The position numbers and the translations under genes are program-made. A stretch of 5,014 bases of DNA, taken from assembly GCA_052035735.1 (NCBI GenBank), contig JBPOHI010000274.1, forward strand, positions 1 through 5,014, in the 5' to 3' direction. The notes beneath the pieces were generated by a model. That model saw only the letters and a list, made by a program, of their open reading frames with translations, did no database searches and had not been told where the DNA came from. Below, piece by piece: positions 1 through 5,014 of the stretch. The DNA is from JAGPDF01 sp052035735. Its GTDB lineage: Bacteria; Acidobacteriota; Thermoanaerobaculia; Multivoradales; JAGPDF01. The number at the start of each line of letters is the position of its first letter. Position 1 is the stretch's first letter.

Positions 1-801
1 ACTTCGATCACCAACGTCGGGTTTCACGACATCGACTCGCACTCCGGCGAACCCTACGACACCACGGACTGGACATCGTCCATCGACGGCGTGAGCGGCA
101 CTGTCAGCTGGCAGACCGAATCGTGGGCGAGCAACAACGACGCCAACGCTCTGCGCTGGGCGACGATGTACAACTTCTGGTTCGACGCCGATGCCGCCCC
201 GGCCTCGGCTCAACACGCGATCGACCTCTTCAAGCCGTTGCCCGAGGCGGTCGCGGACGCTGGCAGCGACGTCTCGACGTGCGCAGGCGTGCCGGTGCAG
301 ATTGGAACGGCGGCCGTCTCCGGCCAGACCTACTCCTGGGCGCCGGGCGGCGCGACGACTGCGCAGACGACCGTGTCACCGCTCGCGACCATGGTCTACA
401 CCGTGACGGCGACCAACCGCTGCGACTCGTCCCAGGACACCGTCACGGTCACCGTCGAGGAGGCTCCGGCTGCGCCCGTGTTGACCTCTCCGGCGGACGG
501 CTCGACCGGCCTCTTGCCGCCGGTGAACCTGGCGTGGGACGCCGTCGCGGGCGCCAGCGACTACACGATCGAGGTGGCCACGGACGCCGGCTTCGCAGCG
601 ATCGTCCAGGCGACGACCGTCGCAGCGACGGGCTTACCCGTCCTAGGACTGCCCTCCGGAACTTACTTCTGGCGAGTCACTTCGAACGGCACCTGCGCCG
701 GCACGCCTTCGGCGGCGTTCACCTTCGCGGTGGCCAGTGGGATCTTCAACGACGGCTTCGAGCTCGGCAACACCAACGAGTGGAGCGCCACCGCTCCCTG
801 A
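1..801 (+). CDS. C-terminal part of a secreted multidomain protein (PKD-like + FnIII-like domains, DGFE-type tail)
   Basis: The reading frame is open from the left edge, so the true start lies outside the window. A GTG at 91 is internal and not a convincing start. The visible 266 residues divide as follows. Residues 1-80 end a module with the look of a conserved extracellular domain (NVGFHDIDSHSGEPYD, then DANALRWATMYNFWFDADA and DLFKP). Residues ~85-152 are a PKD/Ig-like beta-sandwich (ADAGSDVSTCAGVPVQIG to DTVTVTV) with two cysteines, C94 and C141, that could form a disulfide. Residues ~157-245 are a fibronectin-III-like domain (SPADGSTG, LAWDAVAGASDYTIEV, GTYFWRV). The last 19 residues start IFNDGFELGNTNEW. 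The Thr/Ala/Ser-rich composition and lack of membrane segments suit an exported adhesive or enzyme-accessory region. Any catalytic domain would be upstream and is not visible, so no enzymatic role is claimed. It faces the minus-strand cluster tail to tail. Confidence 0.85.
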   Translation, partial: TSITNVGFHDIDSHSGEPYDTTDWTSSIDGVSGTVSWQTESWASNNDANALRWATMYNFWFDADAAPASAQHAIDLFKPLPEAVADAGSDVSTCAGVPVQIGTAAVSGQTYSWAPGGATTAQTTVSPLATMVYTVTATNRCDSSQDTVTVTVEEAPAAPVLTSPADGSTGLLPPVNLAWDAVAGASDYTIEVATDAGFAAIVQATTVAATGLPVLGLPSGTYFWRVTSNGTCAGTPSAAFTFAVASGIFNDGFELGNTNEWSATAP

Positions 802-870
802 GGCCGCGGCAGCGACATGTCTACGAGAGCCGGGGGGCGAACGAGGGGTTCGAACGCCGCCCGCCCGATG

Positions 871-894
871 CCCTCGCCGGCCTCCCGGCGAGGG
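871..894. terminator. Perfect 10-bp stem-loop between convergent genes (possible bidirectional terminator)
   Basis: CCCTCGCCGG (871-880) and its exact reverse complement (885-894) flank a 4-nt loop, cctc. It lies 70 bp after the stop of the plus-strand gene and 29 bp beyond the stop of the minus-strand thioesterase gene. No T-run follows on either strand, so it is not a classic intrinsic terminator. Position and stem strength suggest termination or 3'-end protection for one or both convergent transcripts. Confidence 0.5.
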
Positions 895-912
895 TCCTCG
901 CGGCCTCGCTCT

Positions 913-940
913 CTCGGTCCGGCTACTGGGCCGGACCGAG
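913..940. terminator. Perfect 11-bp stem-loop overlapping the thioesterase stop codon
   Basis: CTCGGTCCGGC (913-923) is the exact reverse complement of 930-940, with a 6-nt loop, tactgg. The stem spans the end of the thioesterase gene: one arm encodes its last codons and the other lies past the TAG stop (925-923 on the minus strand). No T-tract follows on the minus strand. It could be a U-less terminator or a 3'-end stabilising hairpin for the minus-strand transcript. Its function is inferred from position only. Confidence 0.45.
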
Positions 941-1375
941 CTCCTGCATGCGCTCCCGGATGACCCGGGGCAGATCCGCCTTCGCCTGCCGGCGATAGTC
1001 GAACGCGACGACCAGGCCGCTGCCCGCGGCAGCGAGGATCCCGAGGCTACGGCTCCGTACCTCGTAGAGCATGGTAAACCGGTCGCGCTCGATGGCGCTC
1101 ACCCGCGTCGCCACCTCGACCGTGTCGGGCCAGACGAGCGGCGCGCGGAAGCGCGCCTGGGTCGAATGCAGGATCGGGCCGATGCCGGTGTCACGCTGCA
1201 GCTCCGGCCAACCGAGGCGCTCGAAGTAGCTCATCCGTACGCTCTCGAACCAGCGGAAGTAGACCGCATTGTTGACGTGGCCGAAGGCGTCCATCTCGCC
1301 CCACGCCAGCGGCACCTCGATCGTCAGCGGCCAACTTACGGCGGCCAGCGGGGCTGCCGGCTCCCGTTCGCTCAT
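923..1375 (-). CDS. Acyl-CoA thioesterase of the hot-dog-fold 4HBT family
   Basis: A predicted cytoplasmic thioester hydrolase of 150 residues, the usual length for single-domain YbgC/FadM-type 4HBT proteins. The signature is clear: WGEMDAFGHVNNAVYF at residues 25-40, with D29 at the usual catalytic acid position, G32-H33-V34-N35-N36, and then WFESVR. A second family block follows at ~74-104 (ARFRAPLVWPDTVEV, then a strand with ERDRFTMLYEV). Enzymes of this family hydrolyse acyl-CoA or other acyl-thioesters, and the chain-length or aromatic preference cannot be read here. The ATG at 1375 overlaps the TGA of the upstream esterase (ATGA). A longer open frame continues upstream, but that extension is Arg/Ala-rich and is a shadow of the esterase gene. 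No strong Shine-Dalgarno precedes the ATG, which fits translational coupling. It is the last gene of the minus-strand cluster, and its end carries a stem-loop. Confidence 0.9.
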   Translation of the reverse strand: MSEREPAAPLAAVSWPLTIEVPLAWGEMDAFGHVNNAVYFRWFESVRMSYFERLGWPELQRDTGIGPILHSTQARFRAPLVWPDTVEVATRVSAIERDRFTMLYEVRSRSLGILAAAGSGLVVAFDYRRQAKADLPRVIRERMQELGPAQ

Positions 1376-2109
1376 CGCGAGAGCTGCTCGAGGTAGCGCG
1401 GCAAGACGCGCCGCCAGGAGGGCCAGTCGTGATCCCAGTGAGGCCCCCAATCGTCGAGGCGATGCGGCACGCCGCGCTTGCCCAGCACCCCGGCGACGCG
1501 CTGTGCGTACTGGGGACGCTCCCAGGGACCGCGCCCGGTGACCAGGTGAACGAAGCGCCGGCGCAGCAGCGCCAGGTGCTGGCCGTCCGCGAGATCGGGC
1601 AGGAAGTGGAGAGGCGAGGAGTAGTAGAAGTCGAGCGACATGCGCTCGCCGTCGAGCATCTCCTCGAGGTCGTACTTGCCGGACATGCACACGGCATGGC
1701 TGAAAACGTCCGGATGCCGGCAGACCGCCGCCAGCGCGTAGAGGGCGCCGAGCGAAGCACCGGCGGTGAGGATTTCGTCGCGGCCGGCCGCGAGATGTCG
1801 CATGTAGGGCGCGAGCTCGAAGTAGAGGAACTCGTCGAAGCGGTTCTGCACCCAGGAGCAGTGGCTCGGCGGGTAAGCGTCGGAGACCCAGCACTGGCCC
1901 GGCACGCTGTCGCACGAGAAGACCTGGATCCTCCCGGCGCGCACCAGCGGCGCCAGGGCGTCGACCATGCGAAAGCGCTCGATCTCACAGGCGTCTCCGC
2001 CGGCGGTCGGGAAGAGCAGCACCGGCTGCCCGTCCTCCCCCCAGCGGGCGACCGTCACCTCCTGGGCCAGAAAGCTCGAGCGCCAGACCTCGGTGCGCTT
2101 GGCGATCAC
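1372..2109 (-). CDS. Putative esterase, alpha/beta-hydrolase fold (COG4947-like)
   Basis: A 245-residue protein resembling the compact esterase-D-like family I know as COG4947. Hallmarks are QPVLLFPTAGGDACEIERF near residues 28-47, an RIQVFSCDSV strand (~60-69), the nucleophile elbow GASLG with S119, then RHPDVFSHAVCMSGKYDLEEM, SSPLHFLPDL, and a C-terminal HDW motif with H227 as the probable catalytic histidine. The acid is less certain: E197 in the GRGPWERP loop, or the aspartates at 219-220. There is no signal peptide, so it is predicted to be cytoplasmic. The start is a GTG at 2109 whose last bases overlap the ATP-grasp TGA (GTGA). No good ribosome site precedes it, which favours coupling. 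The frame stays open far upstream, but that part is Arg-rich shadow of the ATP-grasp gene. The real substrate (ester, thioester or lactone) is unknown. Confidence 0.87.
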   Translation of the reverse strand: MIAKRTEVWRSSFLAQEVTVARWGEDGQPVLLFPTAGGDACEIERFRMVDALAPLVRAGRIQVFSCDSVPGQCWVSDAYPPSHCSWVQNRFDEFLYFELAPYMRHLAAGRDEILTAGASLGALYALAAVCRHPDVFSHAVCMSGKYDLEEMLDGERMSLDFYYSSPLHFLPDLADGQHLALLRRRFVHLVTGRGPWERPQYAQRVAGVLGKRGVPHRLDDWGPHWDHDWPSWRRVLPRYLEQLSR

Positions 2110-3374
2110 GCGGGCGAAGGGGCGCCGGGCTTCGCGATGTAGGCCTCCTCGGTCCGCCGCCAGAACTGAATTAGACCCCAGAAGTGCTCGGTGAACTCCT
2201 CGATCTCGTGCGCCGGGAAGAGCGCCGCGACCTTCTTGCGCACCGCTTCCTTGGCGGCCGGGGAGCCGAAGAACTCCCACGCCACCTCGTCGAGGTGCGG
2301 CAGCTCCCGGGCGCAGAACTCGGCGAACCGGTCGCTCTCGAATCGCTGGTGCGCGAGGCGGGCATAGAGCGGCAGCTTCTCCTTGAACGAAGCGCCCGAA
2401 GAGGCGATCTCGAAGAACGGCTCCCAGTCGAGGTTCTTGCGCATCTTCCGCCGCGTCGCGGCGACGAAGAGCGACCACTTGAGCTTGGCCTTCACCAGCC
2501 AAGGGAAGTGGAAGTGCAGCGAGGTGACCTGGGAGTCCGGGCAGGCGTTGGCGAAATCGATCGGGTAGAAGACGCCGTCCTGGCGCAGGGCCTCGCAGCT
2601 GTTGAAGTCCCAGCCGAAGAAGGAGTTGATCGTCAGGCACATGTTCGCCATGTGCTGCCACTCCTCGGCATTGACGAAGTCGAACGCGACCTTGTAGCGG
2701 TCGTGCAGTGGCGCGCCCGGGTCGTACTTCATCAGGTGCACCTGCGGGCCGACCCCGACCGCGCGAACGAAGAGGTCGAACGGCGCCACCGCCTTCTGCA
2801 GATGCATGATGCGCCGGCCCGAGCTGTCGTAGGCCTTGGCGAGCTCCTCGGCGTTGTCGACCTTGGACACCCCGACCCAGGCGCCGCCGTCGTACGGCTT
2901 GAGGAACGCCGGATAGCCCACCTTCTCCCCTACCGACTTGAGGCTGAACATGCGCGCGTACCGTTCGAGCGTGACCTGCAGGTCGTTGGTCGGCTCGTAC
3001 TCTTTCGGCGGCAGCATCCAGGTTTCGGGAACCGGCAGGCCGAGGCGCATCATCGCGGCGTAGCTGGTGTGCTTCTCGTTCGCCTGGATCGACCAGGGAT
3101 TGTTGAGCACGTAGAGGTCGTTCATCACGACCGCTTTCTTGATCCACTCGCGCGAGGTGTGGTACCAGTGGGTCACGCGGTCGAGCAGCACGTCGTATTC
3201 GACCGGCTGCCGGAGATCGAAGGGCTCGATCGACACCCGCTCCACCTCGAAGCGCACCGTGTCGCCGCCGATCGGCAGCGCGAGCTTCATGTTCTTGAGG
3301 ATCTCTTCGTAACAAATCGGCCAGCAGAGATCAGCACCCAGCGACAGTCCGATGCGGCGCACCACGTCAGCCAT
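2106..3374 (-). CDS. ATP-grasp superfamily ligase-like protein
   Basis: A 422-residue protein with the architecture of RimK/glutathione-synthetase-type ATP-grasp enzymes. These activate a carboxylate as an acyl-phosphate with ATP and join it to an amine or thiol. Residues 1-80 are an N-terminal pre-ATP-grasp domain. Residues 90-120 hold the usual lead-in (LNNPWSIQANEKHTSYAAM, then GLPVPETWM). Residues 153-172 contain the ATP-binding strand and glycine-rich loop GYPAFLKPYDGGAWVGV, with K159. Residues ~253-280 contain GWDFNSCEALRQDG and PIDFANACPDS, with D256, E261, D273 and N276 as candidate metal/ATP ligands. From ~300 to the end is a helical, charged and aromatic C-terminal extension that I do not recognise. 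An ATG 13 codons upstream is possible, but the ATG at 3374 is preceded by GGGGAG at good spacing and starts a better N-terminus. Its end overlaps the esterase start by 4 nt. The substrates cannot be deduced. Confidence 0.85.
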   Translation of the reverse strand: MADVVRRIGLSLGADLCWPICYEEILKNMKLALPIGGDTVRFEVERVSIEPFDLRQPVEYDVLLDRVTHWYHTSREWIKKAVVMNDLYVLNNPWSIQANEKHTSYAAMMRLGLPVPETWMLPPKEYEPTNDLQVTLERYARMFSLKSVGEKVGYPAFLKPYDGGAWVGVSKVDNAEELAKAYDSSGRRIMHLQKAVAPFDLFVRAVGVGPQVHLMKYDPGAPLHDRYKVAFDFVNAEEWQHMANMCLTINSFFGWDFNSCEALRQDGVFYPIDFANACPDSQVTSLHFHFPWLVKAKLKWSLFVAATRRKMRKNLDWEPFFEIASSGASFKEKLPLYARLAHQRFESDRFAEFCARELPHLDEVAWEFFGSPAAKEAVRKKVAALFPAHEIEEFTEHFWGLIQFWRRTEEAYIAKPGAPSPA

Positions 3375-3388
3375 GATTTCTCCCCGTC
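3375..3388 (-). promoter_or_regulatory. Shine-Dalgarno site that fixes the ATP-grasp start
   Basis: Read on the minus strand, ACGGGGAGAAATC lies immediately before the ATG at 3374. GGGGAG sits 5 bases from the start codon. This is the best ribosome-binding sequence at any of the minus-strand starts and argues against the in-frame ATG at 3413. Having its own strong site also marks the ATP-grasp gene as the first gene of the coupled trio. Confidence 0.65.
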
Positions 3389-3405
3389 GAAGCTCGATGA
3401 ATACT

Positions 3406-3441
3406 ATCGCCAAGCCCGAGCGCCCGGCGAGCCCTGGCGAT
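3406..3441. repeat. 7-bp inverted repeat in the ThpR / ATP-grasp intergenic gap
   Basis: ATCGCCA (3406-3412) is the exact reverse complement of TGGCGAT (3435-3441), around a GC-rich 22-nt centre. It occupies the middle of the only non-overlapping junction in the minus-strand cluster. It may be a regulator-binding palindrome, an mRNA leader hairpin or a weak intergenic terminator. On the minus strand, TAGTAT at 3405-3400 just after the repeat resembles a -10 hexamer, but I find no matching -35, so no promoter is called. A 7-bp repeat can arise by chance in GC-rich DNA. Confidence 0.3.
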
Positions 3442-3461
3442 CGTCGGACGGGTGAATCCGG

Positions 3462-4034
3462 TCAAGGAACCTGCAGGGGGAACGACTCCTCGGTCCGGTA
3501 GGCCGGCCCTCCCGGCCCGAGCACGCTCGAGAGAAGCGTCACCCGATCGCAGGCGAAGGAGAGTCCTGCCAGGCGCTCGCCCAATCCATCGGCCGCGGCG
3601 CTGATGTCGCTCCGCAGCTTGGGCGACCATGAAGGATCGCAGCGCGCGAGAGTGACATGCGAACGGAACGGCTTGTCATCCGAATCGACACTCGCCACCC
3701 GCAGCCCGTCCTGGACCAGCTCCGCCAGGCGAACGAACCGGACCGCAGGCTCGAGTCCCAGCCAAAGGGTCCGAATCGGTCCAGCGTTGGGAAAAGTCCC
3801 GAGAGCGCTGAAGTGGGCGCGAAAGCCGCCCTCTTGTTCGAGCTTTTCGCGCAACGCCTGCGCCAGCGCGGGAAGGCGATCGGCCGCGGCCTCCCCCAGG
3901 AAGGCCAAGGTCAGGTGGAACAGGTTCGGCCGCACCCAGCGCGCCGCGGGCAGCGCGGCGCGCAACGGTGCGACCGCAGTGTCGAGGCTCGCCTTCACCG
4001 CCTCGGGAAGGTCGACCGCGACGAAGAGCCTCAC
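3462..4034 (-). CDS. thpR: RNA 2',3'-cyclic phosphodiesterase (2H phosphoesterase, LigT/ThpR family)
   Basis: A 190-residue protein, the typical length for ThpR. It begins VRLFVAVDLPEAV, the standard N-terminus of the family, and carries both catalytic HxT motifs: HLTLAFLGE with H40 and T42, and HVTLAR with H126 and T128. Between them lies the expected FRAHFSALGTFPNAGPIRTLWLGL block. Family members hydrolyse 2',3'-cyclic phosphate RNA ends to 2'-phosphates and can ligate 2'-5' tRNA halves in vitro; the physiological role in bacteria is unsettled. It is a soluble cytoplasmic enzyme. The start is taken as the GTG at 4034, which overlaps the TGA of the upstream transporter gene (GTGA). A GGAGG lies about 12 bases before it, rather far. 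The frame continues far upstream without a stop, but that part is a shadow of the transporter gene. Confidence in the family is high. Confidence 0.93.
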   Translation of the reverse strand: MRLFVAVDLPEAVKASLDTAVAPLRAALPAARWVRPNLFHLTLAFLGEAAADRLPALAQALREKLEQEGGFRAHFSALGTFPNAGPIRTLWLGLEPAVRFVRLAELVQDGLRVASVDSDDKPFRSHVTLARCDPSWSPKLRSDISAAADGLGERLAGLSFACDRVTLLSSVLGPGGPAYRTEESFPLQVP

Positions 4035-5014
4035 GACGCCGGCTTCGCCTCCACGCCTCTTGCGGGCTTGGGTTCCCCCACCAGGAAGTGAGCCAGCGCC
4101 GGCAGCAGGACGATCGCACCGATCATGTTCATCACGAACAGGAAGAACAGCAGGATGCCCATGTCGGCCTGGAACTTGAGCGGCGAGAACAACCAGGTGG
4201 CGACCGCCAGGCCGAGCGTGAAGCCGGTGAAGAGCACGCCGTTGCCGGTGATCGCCAGGGCGTCCTCGTAGGTCTCGCGCAGCGTCCGGCCGGGCCGGCG
4301 CAGCGCCGCGAAGCGGGTGAAAATATAGATCCCGTAGTCGACGCCGATACCGACGCCGAGCGCCACGACCGGCAGCGTGCCGACCTTGAGTCCGATCTCG
4401 AGCCAGGCCATGAGCGCGTAGGCGAGAAGCGACGCCAGGCCGAGCGGGATCAGGATGCAGAGCGTCGCGGCCACCGACCGGAAGGTCAGCAAGCAGAGCG
4501 CTGCCACGACACCGAACACCCAGAGGAGCATCGGGAACTGGGCCGCGGCTACCGCCTCGTTGGTGGCCGCCATGACGCCCGCATTGCCGGTGGCCAGCCG
4601 GAAGGTGACGCCGGGGTGCCCGGGGCCGGCCTCGATGCGTTTCGCCTCGGCGACGATGCGCTCCAACGTCTCGGCCTTGTGATCGGCGCTGAAGATCATG
4701 ATCGGTATGACGCTGCAGTCGGCATTCAGCAGGCCGCTCGAAGTCGGCACGTAGGTTACCGATTGGGTCAGCACCGAGGCGTTCCGCGCCAGGACGCGCC
4801 ACTTCGGACTGCCCTCGTTCCAGCCGGCGTTGATCGTCCGCGCTAGACCGGCCAGATCGATCGTCGACTGGACCCCCTCGACGTTGGCCATCCGCCAGGA
4901 GAAGTCGTCGATCGCCGACATGATCTCGAAATCGACGCAGCCCTCGGGCTTGGTCTCTGCGATGACGGTCAGGATGTCGACGCCGATCGAGAACTTCGAC
5001 GTCACCATCGCGGT
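4031..5014 (-). CDS. RND/MMPL-type membrane transporter, C-terminal part (5' end beyond the window)
   Basis: The frame is open through the right edge (two more codons precede the ATG at 5008), and the visible 327 residues match only the last third or so of an RND-superfamily exporter, so the ATG at 5008 is internal. Residues ~1-158 are a periplasmic loop domain (KFSIGVDILTVIAE, GCVDFEIMSAIDDFSW, GWNEGSPKWRVL, LLNADCSVIPIMIFSADHKAET, ATGNAGVMAATNEAV). Then come about five membrane segments: ~160-178, 182-205, 210-233, 257-277 and 282-311. The third holds GVGIGVDYGIYI, the charged membrane motif typical of MMPL/RND permeases. The tail is short and hydrophilic (GEPKPARGVEAKPAS). It is a predicted proton-driven inner-membrane exporter. 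Close homologues, as I recall them, are annotated only as RND-family transporters, often next to DUF1329/DUF1302 genes. The substrate is unknown (lipid or hydrophobic compound by analogy). Its stop overlaps the thpR start. Confidence 0.9.
   Translation of the reverse strand, partial: TAMVTSKFSIGVDILTVIAETKPEGCVDFEIMSAIDDFSWRMANVEGVQSTIDLAGLARTINAGWNEGSPKWRVLARNASVLTQSVTYVPTSSGLLNADCSVIPIMIFSADHKAETLERIVAEAKRIEAGPGHPGVTFRLATGNAGVMAATNEAVAAAQFPMLLWVFGVVAALCLLTFRSVAATLCILIPLGLASLLAYALMAWLEIGLKVGTLPVVALGVGIGVDYGIYIFTRFAALRRPGRTLRETYEDALAITGNGVLFTGFTLGLAVATWLFSPLKFQADMGILLFFLFVMNMIGAIVLLPALAHFLVGEPKPARGVEAKPAS

Noticed and set aside
843..862. GGGGTTCGAAC resembling a tRNA T-arm
   Set aside because: The flanking bases do not form the required 5-bp stem, the G53-C61 pair is absent, and no acceptor, D or anticodon arms can be placed in the junction.
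123..998. Second plus-strand frame of 291 codons over the secreted-protein gene
   Set aside because: Arg-rich out-of-frame translation. The PKD/FnIII frame is the real one.
1429..2142. Plus-strand frame of 237 codons opposite the esterase
   Set aside because: Antisense shadow. The esterase frame has a full set of family motifs.
1372..3315. A single 647-residue minus-strand fusion protein ending in the esterase
   Set aside because: The part upstream of 2109 lies within the ATP-grasp gene in another frame and is low-complexity Arg/Ala-rich. The esterase family begins at the GTG at 2109.
2184..3455. Long plus-strand open frame of 423 codons opposite the ATP-grasp gene
   Set aside because: It is the antisense shadow of a convincing ATP-grasp gene in GC-rich DNA. 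The translation is Arg/Val/Glu/His-rich with no recognisable motif.
3367..3630. Small minus-strand frame of 87 codons between thpR and the ATP-grasp gene
   Set aside because: It mostly overlaps the thpR 3' end in another frame, is Arg-rich, and has no ribosome site or motif.
3462..4802. A 446-residue protein with a long N-terminal extension on ThpR
   Set aside because: The extension is a frame shadow of the RND transporter gene. ThpR proteins begin at the RLFVAVDLP segment.
3968..4846. Plus-strand frame of 292 codons opposite the transporter
   Set aside because: Composition is Arg/Glu/Gln/His-rich without motifs, which is the complement of a hydrophobic membrane-protein gene.

Overview
The window is GC-rich throughout. 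It reads as a fragment of a bacterial chromosome with a secreted, extracellular-type protein on one side and a compact cytoplasmic/membrane gene cluster on the other. The secreted protein carries a conserved-looking module, a PKD-like domain, a fibronectin-III-like domain and an IFNDGFELGN-type tail. Together with the high GC, this is the style I associate with Acidobacteriota of the Thermoanaerobaculia/Holophagae kind and similar soil or aquatic lineages. That assignment is an inference from style and not from a marker gene. No mobile element, CRISPR array, rRNA or tRNA is visible.

Layout. Positions 1-801 (+) hold the C-terminal 266 residues of a large exported protein whose start lies outside the window. 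Positions 802-922 are a convergent junction containing one perfect stem-loop, with a second one straddling the stop codon of the opposing gene. Everything from 923 to the right edge is on the minus strand. In transcription order it holds the C-terminal part of an RND/MMPL-type membrane transporter (5014-4031, truncated by the edge), an RNA 2',3'-cyclic phosphodiesterase of the ThpR/LigT family (4034-3462), an 87-bp gap, an ATP-grasp ligase-like protein (3374-2106), a COG4947-like alpha/beta-hydrolase esterase (2109-1372) and a hot-dog-fold acyl-CoA-type thioesterase (1375-923).

Three of the four minus-strand junctions are 4-nt stop/start overlaps (GTGA, GTGA, ATGA), so the genes form two translationally coupled blocks: transporter-ThpR and ATP-grasp-esterase-thioesterase. 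The 87-bp gap carries a good Shine-Dalgarno sequence for the ATP-grasp gene and an imperfectly understood inverted repeat. It may contain a promoter or regulatory site, or simply link one five-gene operon.

The most interesting unit is the ATP-grasp/esterase/thioesterase trio. It combines an enzyme that could activate a carboxylate with ATP and join it to an amine or thiol with two hydrolases that could release or proof-read ester or thioester products. No substrate can be read from the sequence. A small-molecule or peptide-conjugate pathway is an inference.
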